A DNA stretch of 64,000 nt from Bacteroidota bacterium (GTDB lineage: Bacteria > Bacteroidota > Bacteroidia > UBA8524). Position 1 is the stretch's first letter. Every line of letters starts with the position of its first letter. The notes under the pieces are model-generated. The model was given only the letters and a program-made list of their open reading frames with translations. It had not been told where the DNA came from and searched no databases. The DNA is taken from positions 96,537-160,536 of the forward strand of contig WGMZ01000033.1 in the NCBI GenBank assembly GCA_016124735.1, in the 5' to 3' direction. This document shows positions 26,321 to 35,097 of this stretch, piece by piece. A program made the position numbers and the translations under genes.

Positions 26321-27904
26321 CTAGTGTTGAATCAGAAATTTCGTGGTATGCAGGATATTTCCTTCCTGAGCTCTTAAAATATAAATTCCGTTTTGCAGCG
26401 AATTTACTTCCATATCCAAAGAATTAACTGTTAGCACGAGGCTTCCCTGCAGGTTGTAAATTTTCACATTAACTGATTCTGATTTCAACCCATCAATATG
26501 AAGGTGATTATTCGCAGGGTTCGGGAACACATTAATCTGGCCACTCGGTGAATTCAAGCCCGTTCCACCGCCATTGTTTCCTTCTTTGAAGCCACCGGTA
26601 TAAGTAGCGTAAATGAAAAATCCATTGGAAACAGGATTTGACTGATTTCCCAGCAGATAAAGTCGTCTGCTACCCGTATCCAAGACCACATCATCAATGC
26701 TGAAATCCAACACAAATCCTTCTATCGAACGAATTTGATGTTTTCCATTGCTGTTTCCATAAAGTCCTTCCACATTTCCATCACTTTTATATCTGGAAAT
26801 AATCAATGTTGCCGTATCTGTTGTGGCAGAAACCGTAGCGAGGAAAATTGAGCTATCCGGTGCTATACAGAGGTCTGAAGTCAATTCGTCGTAAGGATTG
26901 GAAAGGTCGTGCAGTATTCGGGCAAAACCGGTTCCTGCAAATGCGCTGTTCCAGGTTCCGTCTAATTCTAGTCTGGCCAGAAATCCATCTGCGTTATTTT
27001 GCGGCCCATTGTAAGTGCCACAAATAAAAATGGAACGATTGAAATAATAAGCATCTGTAGCAGTTGTTCCTTTTCCATCAATCTTCAGGCTGACTTCTCC
27101 TGTCCCACCCAGATCTATATTGGTATTTCCATTTTTAGAAACAGAATGAATGGTAACAAGAGATTCTCCGTTTCCCGTGGTATTGCAGATCACATAGTAT
27201 CCGCCTTCTGGTCTTTCCAACAATGCAACGGGAAGATTGTTAAGATTTTGAGGATTCAGCAGGAGGATACCATCCTTGTCAAACGTACTATCCAATACAC
27301 CATTCGGGTTCAGACGCAGGACAAACATCTTCTTTTGGGTAGCAGGAATATTTCCTAAAATCACAATTTTCCCGTCTTTATCCTCCAGAATATCAGTAGC
27401 CACTTCGTACCCTGGGTCAACTTCCATTTTAAATACTCCGTTGAGTCCGAAATTAATTTGGACGATGCCGTCCTGATTGAATTTGGCCACCATAAGGTCT
27501 GCACCATTTGGACCTGTAAACCCTCCAGCAGCAATGATATCTCCATTTTGGGTTTTGGCAATCGCGTGAACAAAATCGCTGTTAAGGTTATTAAAATCGA
27601 TATGAGACGGACCGGCATTCATTCTGAAGCTCATGTCTTCTGAACCATTCATTTGGTACCGACTCAATCCAACATCCCATTTAAACTGAGCATTTAATGA
27701 ACCACCCATAACAATGAGCTGACCGTTTTTATCAATAACTCCTTTGACAGCCTGGGCAGATTTATCCCCAAAAGAATAAACTCCGTATCCATTGGTATGA
27801 AATGTACTGTCTGCAGTACCAGGTAATTTTTGAGCCAGCAATATGCTGCTGCTTAGCAGCGCCGTGACTCCAAGTGTGAGTGAACGTAACATAAGTTGAT
27901 TCAT
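26321..27904 (-). CDS. Delta-60 repeat T9SS-secreted protein 1
   Basis: This protein of 527 residues starts at ATG 27904, seven bases after the previous gene's stop; an in-frame extension to 27964 would overlap it. The signal ends at LLSSSILLAQ. The body is made of delta-60 beta-propeller-like repeats, recognisable by units such as DSTFxxNG, GxIVMGGxxN and LxxDGTWNSAFAGTG repeated about every 55-60 residues. The C-terminus is a T9SS sorting domain (INVFPNPANNHLHI, ending KFLIQH). It is a tandem partner of the upstream delta-60 gene and should be exported to the cell surface. The function of such proteins is not known; a binding or structural role is likely. Confidence 0.87.
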   Translation of the reverse strand: MNQLMLRSLTLGVTALLSSSILLAQKLPGTADSTFHTNGYGVYSFGDKSAQAVKGVIDKNGQLIVMGGSLNAQFKWDVGLSRYQMNGSEDMSFRMNAGPSHIDFNNLNSDFVHAIAKTQNGDIIAAGGFTGPNGADLMVAKFNQDGIVQINFGLNGVFKMEVDPGYEVATDILEDKDGKIVILGNIPATQKKMFVLRLNPNGVLDSTFDKDGILLLNPQNLNNLPVALLERPEGGYYVICNTTGNGESLVTIHSVSKNGNTNIDLGGTGEVSLKIDGKGTTATDAYYFNRSIFICGTYNGPQNNADGFLARLELDGTWNSAFAGTGFARILHDLSNPYDELTSDLCIAPDSSIFLATVSATTDTATLIISRYKSDGNVEGLYGNSNGKHQIRSIEGFVLDFSIDDVVLDTGSRRLYLLGNQSNPVSNGFFIYATYTGGFKEGNNGGGTGLNSPSGQINVFPNPANNHLHIDGLKSESVNVKIYNLQGSLVLTVNSLDMEVNSLQNGIYILRAQEGNILHTTKFLIQH

Positions 27905-27911
27905 TGGTTGA

Positions 27912-29447
27912 TTAATGAAGTATTTGAATTTGTGTGCGGTACTGGTTGCCTCCCTGATTGGCAATTACATGATAGAGTCCATTAGCCAAATAATCCAGAT
28001 TCATTTCTTGCGTATCGGACGTTTGATGCACCAATCGACCGTCCGCAGAATATACCCGAATTGTCCCGGTGCCCTCATTCGGGAAGGATACATGGAACCG
28101 GCCACAACCGGGATTAGGGAATACTGACAAAGAATTTATCCCCGAATTTTCGATTCCGGTATTTTCCCCGGAAGATGGTTTATCGGTATCATAATAAAAG
28201 GCATGATAGTACAAGTAGTCAACAGGTCCCAGGTAAATGTTCCCCACAATAACGGCTTGTGAATCAACGCTGGTAAACTCCATTGCATTCATGCTGAAGA
28301 AGTTGATATTGGCATCCGGGCTTCCTTTGTAGAACCCATTGTTGTTGCCAAAAAAGGGATCTTTTGTTCCATCCGGCTTTACACGGAATATGGCATATTC
28401 CTGGGGACCGTACATTGTAATGAACAATATTTTGCCATCGTCCTGAAATTTCATGTCGATCACATTCTCATCTTTCTGATTGGCCGGAAAGGGGTAGAAT
28501 GTAGCAGATCCGCTTGCATTAAACGACAAATCAACATTGCCATTTGATTTTACGCGAACAAGCAGCGCATCCCGATTCCCCGCAATTTCCACACGACCTC
28601 CCATCAGGATATTTCCTGCGCTGTCTACCAGGATTCTTTTCAATTGGGTTATGTCTGTTCCGAATTGATAAGAGAAATACGATTTATTATTAAAATCAAG
28701 CCGACCATTGCCATTGCTGGAAACGCTGTAGATGTAACTTCGGTTATCATCGGCTGTCGAAACCACATAATAGCCTCCATTCGGACTTTCGACCAAATCT
28801 TGTCCGGTGTTGTTGGTAGTTCCTAAATCCACTACGGTAACTCCATCCACACTAAAGGAACTATCTATTTGTCCATTACTTTTTATCCTGGCAATCAGAA
28901 TATCATTATCCATGTTCCCTTTGGTGGTGCCTACCAGGACAATTCTTCCCTGACTGTCCAAAATTAAGCGACCGAATACATCCGAATTGCTCTCATCAAT
29001 AACCATTTTTCCGCCATTGCCCCAATTTGGATCCACCGTACCATTTTTCATGATTCGATAAAGGGTAATATCCGAATTCGATGCATAATTAACCGTAGCA
29101 ATTACCGCAGTGCCATCGACAAGCAGGATAATTCCCAGTCCACTCTCATCCTCATTCGCGTTCGGATTAATCGTTAGTATTCCGTTGGTTCCAAAACTCG
29201 GATCAATCTGACCATCCGGTTGCAGACGGGTAACGAGAATCATTCCGTCGGGGTTGTACTGGCTTCCAACCGACCAGATATAACCTAAATCGTCTACGGC
29301 TACATCGCTAAGTCCTTCCGCTTTTCCGGCGTCCCAAAATTTAAATCCATTGGAATTAAAATTACTGTCGGGTTCTCCCGTCATGTGTTGTGCATAGGTC
29401 GGAGTCATCATGCATCCGACTACTAAAAGAGTAAGTATTTTTTTCAT
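27912..29447 (-). CDS. Delta-60 repeat T9SS-secreted protein 2
   Basis: This protein of 511 residues starts at ATG 29447 (MKKILTLLVVGCMMTPTYAQ, a clean signal peptide); the track-like longer start at 29477 is less likely. Delta-60 units are visible, for example DSNFNSNGF, LQPDGQIDPSFGTNG, NGTVDPNWGNGG, SNGQIDSSFSVDG and SNGNVDLSFNASG, spaced at about 55 residues. The tail is a T9SS sorting domain (LSVFPNPGCGRFHV, ending QIQILH). It is the first gene of a two-gene set with its paralogue. The same repeat occurs in propeller-like surface proteins of Bacteroidota whose ligands are unknown. Confidence 0.87.
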   Translation of the reverse strand: MKKILTLLVVGCMMTPTYAQHMTGEPDSNFNSNGFKFWDAGKAEGLSDVAVDDLGYIWSVGSQYNPDGMILVTRLQPDGQIDPSFGTNGILTINPNANEDESGLGIILLVDGTAVIATVNYASNSDITLYRIMKNGTVDPNWGNGGKMVIDESNSDVFGRLILDSQGRIVLVGTTKGNMDNDILIARIKSNGQIDSSFSVDGVTVVDLGTTNNTGQDLVESPNGGYYVVSTADDNRSYIYSVSSNGNGRLDFNNKSYFSYQFGTDITQLKRILVDSAGNILMGGRVEIAGNRDALLVRVKSNGNVDLSFNASGSATFYPFPANQKDENVIDMKFQDDGKILFITMYGPQEYAIFRVKPDGTKDPFFGNNNGFYKGSPDANINFFSMNAMEFTSVDSQAVIVGNIYLGPVDYLYYHAFYYDTDKPSSGENTGIENSGINSLSVFPNPGCGRFHVSFPNEGTGTIRVYSADGRLVHQTSDTQEMNLDYLANGLYHVIANQGGNQYRTQIQILH

Positions 29448-29569
29448 AGCTGTTCTGTATTGATTTTGCTGCGACAAAGGTTATTGTACGCCAGCAGAGG
29501 CATTAACAGAATTACATCTTTGTTTGACACAATTTGCACAGGATGCAAATGCTGTTAAAACCGGGCAGA

Positions 29570-29598
29570 TTGTGTTAATTCGATTAAACTTACATTTG
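29570..29598 (+). promoter_or_regulatory. Promoter of the DMT transporter gene
   Basis: TTG at 29570-29572 and TACATTTG at 29591-29598 are separated by 18 bases. Both elements match the Bacteroidota consensus and the -7 box ends four bases before the GTG at 29603, so the transcript is nearly leaderless. This supports the GTG as start. Confidence 0.65.
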
Positions 29599-29602
29599 CC
29601 CC

Positions 29603-30478
29603 GTGAATCCGGCGATAGTTAGCATCCTGATTTCAGGTCTGTTCATGGCAGTGATGAACCTGCTGGTCAAGCTTTCGGGCGATTACAATATTTTTCAGAT
29701 CATCTTTTTCCGGGCAGTTGTTACCTTAATCATCTCCTACCTCTTCATCCTTAAAAAAGGATTAAACCCATTGGGTAACGACCGCCTTCATTTAAGCTTG
29801 CGGGGCTTTTTTGGCTTTCTGGGGCTAACATTCTATTTTTTGACCGTTCAGCATATGCCCCTGGCGACGGCTGTGAGTGTGCAATATCTGTCTCCGGTCT
29901 TTACAGCAATCCTGGCCATATTCATCAATAAGCAGAAAAGCCCCTGGTTTACCTGGATTTTCTATTCAGTTGCCATGTTCGGAGTGATTTTGATAAAAGG
30001 TTACGACCCACGCGTGGATATATGGATGCTGATTGCAGGTATTGCCTCGGCTGTCTTTTCCGGAGCTGCATACAATATGATTCGTAAAATCGGGAAACAA
30101 GACGACCCCGATGTGGTGGTTTTTTACTTTCCTCTGGTCACCTTACCTCTGGTGATTGGACCTGCTCTTTATTACTGGATCTGGCCTGCCGACATCGGGC
30201 AATGGCTCATCCTTATTGGTGTGGGAGTAACCACTCAGTTTGGGCAACTATATATGACCCGCGCTTTTCAATACTCAGACCTGGGTGGAATTGCCATTTT
30301 TCAGTACTTCGGATTGATCTATGCTTTGGCATTTGGCTTTTTCCTGTTCGATGAAGGTTTTGGCTGGATGACTTATCTGGGAATGATCCTGGTGGTTGCA
30401 GGAGCCATAGGAAATGCGTTGGCGAATAATTACCTGAAAAAGAAACAGAACCTTGCCTTGCAGAGCACTGAAAAATAG
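29603..30478 (+). CDS. DMT family transporter (EamA)
   Basis: This 291-residue inner-membrane protein has ten predicted helices in two five-helix EamA repeats, with the conserved patterns at the end of helix 3-4 (MPLATAVSVQYLSPVFTAI) and in the second half (FQYSDLGGIAIFQYFGLIYAL). DMT exporters move amino acids, nucleosides or other metabolites out of the cell; the substrate is not visible. GTG start at 29603 follows immediately after a consensus promoter. The DinB-like gene begins 14 bases downstream and may be in the same transcript. Confidence 0.88.
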   Translation: MNPAIVSILISGLFMAVMNLLVKLSGDYNIFQIIFFRAVVTLIISYLFILKKGLNPLGNDRLHLSLRGFFGFLGLTFYFLTVQHMPLATAVSVQYLSPVFTAILAIFINKQKSPWFTWIFYSVAMFGVILIKGYDPRVDIWMLIAGIASAVFSGAAYNMIRKIGKQDDPDVVVFYFPLVTLPLVIGPALYYWIWPADIGQWLILIGVGVTTQFGQLYMTRAFQYSDLGGIAIFQYFGLIYALAFGFFLFDEGFGWMTYLGMILVVAGAIGNALANNYLKKKQNLALQSTEK

Positions 30479-30491
30479 GTAACATTGTTGT

Positions 30492-30983
30492 ATGTACAAT
30501 GCTGCTACTTATTCGCTTTACGTGCTGGAAAAAACCAGAGAGAATTTTCTCCATGTAATCGATTCAATGACGCTGGATTCGCTTAACACGGTATATCCTG
30601 GTTTTAATAATACCGGAGCCTGGAACTTTTGCCATGCGATAGTTACCTCTCTTTTAGTCACCTCCGGAATTTCTGGTTTAGACACTGGATTAAGTCCGCG
30701 GGAATTGGTAAAATTCAGAAAAGGAAGTTCCGGCAATGTCGAAGTAAGCCTGGAAGAATTAGATGGATTTCTGAATTTGGCCAAATCATCTTTAGAGGAG
30801 ATGAAAGAAAAATACAATGCCGGGAGTTATTCCGCTTTTCAACCTTATGAGACCAGTTTCGGTGCAAAACTCGGAACTATTGAAGAGGCGCTTCATTTCG
30901 CAGGTATTCATGAATCTCTCCATTTGGGCTATCTCATGGCAATCCGACGAGCAAGTGCTGGAAACTTGGAGCTAAAGCAGTAA
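30492..30983 (+). CDS. DinB-like metal-binding protein
   Basis: This 163-residue helical protein has the DinB/YfiT four-helix layout. The metal-binding histidines of the family appear as AWNFCH near residue 39 and G-I-H-E-S-L-H-L-G-Y-L near residues 139-149 (H-x-x-x-H). Such proteins bind a divalent metal and some are thiol transferases (bacillithiol, mycothiol or glutathione-linked); no specific substrate is visible here. It sits between a DMT transporter and an SDR on one strand. Confidence 0.72.
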   Translation: MYNAATYSLYVLEKTRENFLHVIDSMTLDSLNTVYPGFNNTGAWNFCHAIVTSLLVTSGISGLDTGLSPRELVKFRKGSSGNVEVSLEELDGFLNLAKSSLEEMKEKYNAGSYSAFQPYETSFGAKLGTIEEALHFAGIHESLHLGYLMAIRRASAGNLELKQ

Positions 30984-31022
30984 TTTACATGGCAATTCCC
31001 TCAGCCCTAAAATCTAAATGAT

Positions 31023-31820
31023 ATGAAACTAAACAGCAAAATCATCGTAGTTACAGGTGCAGGAAGCGGAATGGGACGACAACTCTCATTACAGCTTTTA
31101 AGAAAGGGAGCCCGGGTTGCCATGGCAGATATACGACAGGAAAATCTGGAAGAAACCCGATCCCTTGCCGGAAAAGATGGAGAAAAGCTGAGTCTTCATT
31201 TGGTGGATATCAGCAAGAAAGAGCAGGTAGAACAATTTCCATCTCAGGTCATTGAGGCGCATGGCAATGTAGATGGAATCATCAACAATGCGGGAATCAT
31301 TCAACCATTTATACATGTAAATGAGCTCGATTACGAAAAGATTGATCGCATCATGCAAATCAATTTCTATGGTGCCTTGTACATGATAAAAGCCTTCCTG
31401 CCTCATTTGTTGCAAAGACCCGAAGCGCATATTGCCAATGTCTCCAGCATGGGTGGATTTATTCCTTTTCCCGGACAAACCATTTACGGCGCTTCAAAAG
31501 CGGCGGTGAAATTGTTGAGCGAAGGGCTCTATGCGGAATTGAAAAATACGAATGTTCGGGTAACGGTGATTCACCCCGGAGCAGTAAATACCAATATTTC
31601 CGAAAATTCCGGGGTAAAGTTAAATATACCTGCGGAAGGTGCGAAAATTCCCCCCATGTTACAACCCGACAAGGCTGCTGAAATCATGCTTGATGCCATC
31701 GAAAAAAATAAATTCCGGGTGATGGTGGGCAAAGATGCACGAATGTTGGACATTCTCTACCGCTTTAATCCCAGGAGAGCCGTCGATCTCATTACCAAAA
31801 AAATGAGCGGCCTGGGTTAA
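31023..31820 (+). CDS. SDR family NAD(P)-dependent oxidoreductase
   Basis: This 265-residue protein is a complete classical SDR: cofactor motif TGAGSGMG (about residues 11-18), NNAG (about 89-92), catalytic Ser in VSSMGG, and YGASK (about 157-161) with the catalytic Tyr and Lys. The Asp in MADIRQ at the end of strand 2 suggests NAD(H) rather than NADP(H) preference. The C-terminal segment (RFNPRRAVDLITKKM) resembles SDRs with lipid or ketone substrates. Its stop codon overlaps the stop of the convergent barrel gene on the other strand by three bases. Confidence 0.9.
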   Translation: MKLNSKIIVVTGAGSGMGRQLSLQLLRKGARVAMADIRQENLEETRSLAGKDGEKLSLHLVDISKKEQVEQFPSQVIEAHGNVDGIINNAGIIQPFIHVNELDYEKIDRIMQINFYGALYMIKAFLPHLLQRPEAHIANVSSMGGFIPFPGQTIYGASKAAVKLLSEGLYAELKNTNVRVTVIHPGAVNTNISENSGVKLNIPAEGAKIPPMLQPDKAAEIMLDAIEKNKFRVMVGKDARMLDILYRFNPRRAVDLITKKMSGLG

Positions 31821-32524
31821 TTTCTTGCTAAACGGTATTGGTAACCGAAAAGTAAATAAGTGGATTCGGTCCGTGATTTTTCAGAATTATTATTCGGATT
31901 GATAGAAGTTAATCCGGCAGTACTTCGCAACTCCAGGGATAAATGCGCCTTCTCACAGACTGGGAATTGGACACCCGCTCCGAAAGTGACGCCTAAGTTG
32001 TAATTCTTATACTCTGCTGGATAAAAATGGTTGACCTGTATCGCATCTGGGAACACATTTTTACTTCCGGGCTCCGCATGGTACAATACTTTGTTTTTCA
32101 TCCCCATTAAAAAAGAAAAACTCGGGCCCGCATAAATAAAAAAGCGTTGAGACTTACCAAACTCATAGCGCAGTAAAATGGGAATATTCAAGTAATTCAG
32201 ATGGATGCGCACCCGGCTGCTGCCAATAAAAGTCTGGTCGCTGTAGTATTTGATTCCATTTATTTGCGTGCCGGTCAAAGCATAACATAGTTCCGAATTC
32301 AGCCACCATTGCGAAGAAAATTGGTATTGAAACTGAACTCCAGCCGTCCGGATAAGAAGGGATGATGTATATTCTTTCATCGAAGCACTCCCGAAAAATC
32401 GGGAGATACCAGGTCCTGCTTTCATTCCAACTCTGATTCTCTGGGCTGAGGAACAAACTGGAATCAATACACCAAAAAAACAGAGAAGAATCAGGGCACG
32501 TTTGATAGATAGGTAACGCGACAA
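31817..32524 (-). CDS. Outer-membrane beta-barrel protein, paralogue 3 of 3
   Basis: This protein of about 235 residues starts at TTG 32524 (eight bases after the preceding stop); no in-frame ATG gives a signal peptide. A signal (residues about 6-23, ending CSSAQ) leads into RIRVGMKAGPGISRFFG, the opening strand shared by the two paralogues, and then alternating strands of a porin-family/PorT-like small barrel, ending YLLFGYQYRLARN. The gene is the last of a tandem trio. Copies are about a third similar to each other by eye, so duplication is not recent. Function is unknown; the family includes adhesins and structural barrels. Confidence 0.75.
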   Translation of the reverse strand: MSRYLSIKRALILLCFFGVLIPVCSSAQRIRVGMKAGPGISRFFGSASMKEYTSSLLIRTAGVQFQYQFSSQWWLNSELCYALTGTQINGIKYYSDQTFIGSSRVRIHLNYLNIPILLRYEFGKSQRFFIYAGPSFSFLMGMKNKVLYHAEPGSKNVFPDAIQVNHFYPAEYKNYNLGVTFGAGVQFPVCEKAHLSLELRSTAGLTSINPNNNSEKSRTESTYLLFGYQYRLARN

Positions 32525-32532
32525 CCTACGAA

Positions 32533-33243
32533 TTATTTCCCCAAAAGGTATTGGCAACCAAAGACAAAAAAGATTGATTCCGTTTTCAAGGGCCAATTGA
32601 TAATACCTCTCGAATTAACCGGGTTTTGAATGGGAGATAAAATTGAGGAAAGTCCCAGGTTGTTTCGAATCTCCCCTGAAACAATGAAATGTTCATTGAT
32701 TTTGCGCTGGTAGCCTACCCCGAAGATTAAACCGTATTCAAATTTCTCATAACCGTTAACTACGACAGAAAATTTTTCAGTCGTATGGGTCAAGGTGTTG
32801 ATGACTGTTTTGGTTTCCGACTTCATCAAATAGGCCGCATAGGGTCCTGCGTTCACAAAATAATTTCTTGCTTTTCCAAATTCATAACGGAATAAAACAG
32901 GAAGACTGATATAATTAAAATTGAGAACAGCCTTTCCGGTTCCCAACAATTCCCCGTTCTGGTTGGTGAATTCCACCTGCCCTGTTTCGGATGACTTTAA
33001 CTCGTAATTGATCCCGGTTTTCAGCGAAAGGTGATTACTGAATTCATATTGAAAAGTTATTCCGGAACAAGCACCTGGATGGGAGTGGTTTTTCTGTTTG
33101 ATGAAATCATTGCCATACAATATTGACATGCCAGGCCCTGCTTCAATGCCAAAACGCATGGATTGCGCCTGGCTGATTACTGGCGAAGCAATAACCATTG
33201 CCAGTATCCACGTCCATTTATTTATCCGTCTTTTTTGAGTCAT
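32533..33243 (-). CDS. Outer-membrane beta-barrel protein, paralogue 2 of 3
   Basis: This 236-residue protein has a signal (about residues 10-27, ending ISQAQ) and the family opening MRFGIEAGPGMSILYG. The body has the same strand order as its neighbours, with YISLPVLFRYEFGKARNYFVNAGPYAAYL in the middle and a final FVFGCQYLLGK. No other domain is seen. It is 29 bases behind its upstream paralogue and eight bases ahead of the next start on this strand, so all three are probably co-transcribed. Confidence 0.78.
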   Translation of the reverse strand: MTQKRRINKWTWILAMVIASPVISQAQSMRFGIEAGPGMSILYGNDFIKQKNHSHPGACSGITFQYEFSNHLSLKTGINYELKSSETGQVEFTNQNGELLGTGKAVLNFNYISLPVLFRYEFGKARNYFVNAGPYAAYLMKSETKTVINTLTHTTEKFSVVVNGYEKFEYGLIFGVGYQRKINEHFIVSGEIRNNLGLSSILSPIQNPVNSRGIINWPLKTESIFFVFGCQYLLGK

Positions 33244-33272
33244 TGGTCATTTCTCTTTATTCTTCTAAGCGT

Positions 33273-33944
33273 TTATTTCGCCAGGCGATACTGGCAGCCA
33301 AAAAGCAGATAAGTCGTTGTTGTTTGAACGGTTCCATGATGAATAACCTTATCGCGATTGACCAATGAATTAAGTCCGGTCGTATTACGTAACTCAGCCG
33401 ATACCCTCAGGGATTTTCCCAAATTAAGTTGGTAACCGGCTCCGGCACATAAACCGACTTCCAGTTTATTGTCCAGCTTGGGCTGGTCAATTACCTGTGT
33501 TCCATAATTTATATTTGTCTTTACTTTGTATGTTGCCAAGCAACTGATACTGGGACCGGCATTGACAAAAAAGTTTCTACTCACACCAAATTCATACCTG
33601 GCCATTAGGGGAATACTGATAAAATTCATGTGATTATAACTTCGAAGTGTCTGTGAGACCATGCCATTAGAATCCAGGACATTTATATTCAAATAATTGC
33701 TATTTCTTATCTCGAAAGAGACAGCACCTTTTATTGACCAATGACTGTTCAATTGGAATTGGCCCTGTATGCCACCATAGTAACTTAAGCCTCCGACATG
33801 ACTATATTTTAATATGGAGTTACCAAATAATTTAGAAACAGCCGGGCCCGATTCAATGCCTACAAAAAGGGACTGAGAGGAAGCGAGATTTGACACAATC
33901 AATCCGGATAAAAGAAACAAGGCAGCGAATGCTTTCATTTTCAT
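33273..33944 (-). CDS. Outer-membrane beta-barrel protein, paralogue 1 of 3
   Basis: This protein of 223 residues is read from ATG 33944 (MKMKAFAALFLLSGLIVSNLASSQ, a good signal peptide; the longer form from 33965 is less likely). It opens with SLFVGIESGPAVSKLFG and ends TTYLLFGCQYRLAK, matching the paralogues downstream. The middle contains FISIPLMARYEFGVSRNFFVNAGPSISCL, the most conserved segment of this trio. It is first in the operon-like run of three small barrels. Role unknown; a porin-like or surface-assembly function is a guess. Confidence 0.78.
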   Translation of the reverse strand: MKMKAFAALFLLSGLIVSNLASSQSLFVGIESGPAVSKLFGNSILKYSHVGGLSYYGGIQGQFQLNSHWSIKGAVSFEIRNSNYLNINVLDSNGMVSQTLRSYNHMNFISIPLMARYEFGVSRNFFVNAGPSISCLATYKVKTNINYGTQVIDQPKLDNKLEVGLCAGAGYQLNLGKSLRVSAELRNTTGLNSLVNRDKVIHHGTVQTTTTYLLFGCQYRLAK

Positions 33945-34011
33945 GGCGACAAATAACAGTCCCACTAAGTAAGCATATTCTTAGCAAAAAATACCGATAG
34001 TGTTACACTTG

Positions 34012-35025
34012 TTAGATGAAGTTCACTTCCGGACTCAGCCGTATTCCGAATTTTGACTCCACATCTTCGATAATGGTATAGGCCAAATCTTTCACCTCTT
34101 CTGCCTTTGCACCGCCATAGTTAACAAGCACCAAGGCCTGCCTGGCATGACTTCCCGTGTTCCCTACCCGTTTGCCTTTCCAGCCGCTTTGTTCAATCAA
34201 CCAACCTGCAGGCACCTTGATCTTCCCGCTGGGCATGGGGTAGTTGGGCATGAGTGGATATTTTCTGAGTAAAGATTCCACCACTTCAGGCTCCACTTCG
34301 GGATTTTTAAAAAAGGAGCCGGCATTCCCCAACTCTTTCGGATCGGGCAGCTTGCTTTGCCGAATGGAAATAACCGCCTGGCTAATGTCTTTTATTCCCG
34401 GATCGTTCACCTGGTTCTTTTCCAGCACCTCCCGGATGTCGCCATAGTTCATCTTTAAAACATGGCCCTTTTTCTCCAGGCGGAGGATGATCGAAATAAT
34501 AAACGCCTTGTCTTTCAATGTGTGTTTAAAAATACTCTCCCGGTATCCGAATTCACAAGCCTCATTACGCAAAGTATACGTCCGGAAATCCTCCAGGCTC
34601 AGGTATTCGACGGATTCCAGGACTTCCTTAATCTCGACTCCGTAAGCCCCAATATTTTGCATAGGAGCAGCACCCACCGTCCCGGGAATAAGAGACAAAT
34701 TTTCAATACCACCCCACCCATTTTCTACACAGTGGAGTACCAGATGATGCCAGATTTCGCCCGAAGCAACCTTTAGCCGAACAGCTCTTTCATCTTCTTC
34801 CAATACTTGAATGCCTTCGAGTCGATTTACGATAACAAGACCCGGAAAATCATGGGTGAACAACACGTTGCTGCCACCGCCCAGAATTAGCTTGGGCAAA
34901 TCATCATAGCGAGAGTCGCGATACACCTTCAGGAATTCATCGGTGGTATGCACCTCTTCCAGAAACCGGGTCGATACTTCGATTCCAAATGTATGGTAGT
35001 CGTGGAGGGAAGCGTTTTCGCGCAT
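34012..35025 (-). CDS. murB: UDP-N-acetylenolpyruvoylglucosamine reductase
   Basis: This protein of 337 residues starts at ATG 35025; a perfect -7 element just upstream at 35030-35037 rules out the longer form at 35040. The FAD-binding half has LILGGGSNVLF and the SLIPGTVGAAPMQNIGAYG loop. The catalytic residues appear in GYRESIFK (Arg), GNAGSFFKNP (Ser) and the final SPEVNFI (Glu). MurB reduces UDP-GlcNAc-enolpyruvate to UDP-MurNAc in peptidoglycan synthesis in the cytosol. It lies directly downstream of htpG, behind that gene's terminator and with its own promoter. Confidence 0.94.
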   Translation of the reverse strand: MRENASLHDYHTFGIEVSTRFLEEVHTTDEFLKVYRDSRYDDLPKLILGGGSNVLFTHDFPGLVIVNRLEGIQVLEEDERAVRLKVASGEIWHHLVLHCVENGWGGIENLSLIPGTVGAAPMQNIGAYGVEIKEVLESVEYLSLEDFRTYTLRNEACEFGYRESIFKHTLKDKAFIISIILRLEKKGHVLKMNYGDIREVLEKNQVNDPGIKDISQAVISIRQSKLPDPKELGNAGSFFKNPEVEPEVVESLLRKYPLMPNYPMPSGKIKVPAGWLIEQSGWKGKRVGNTGSHARQALVLVNYGGAKAEEVKDLAYTIIEDVESKFGIRLSPEVNFI

Positions 35026-35029
35026 GGGC

Positions 35030-35037
35030 CAAAGATA
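35030..35037 (-). promoter_or_regulatory. -7 promoter element of murB
   Basis: Read on the minus strand this is TATCTTTG, a perfect TAnnTTTG element, four bases ahead of the ATG at 35025. It fixes the murB start. No matching TTG lies 19-21 bases upstream, where the htpG terminator sits. Confidence 0.55.
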
Positions 35038-35050
35038 CATTCTCGGCCAT

Positions 35051-35077
35051 AAAAAAAGCCGGATGAAATCCGGCTTT
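35051..35077 (-). terminator. Rho-independent terminator of htpG
   Basis: A 10-base perfect stem (35055-35064 with 35068-35077, three-base loop) is followed on the minus strand by a run of seven T (35057-35051). It lies 21 bases past the htpG stop and ahead of the murB promoter. Confidence 0.85.
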
Positions 35078-35097
35078 CTTCTAAATCTGTTTCAGGA

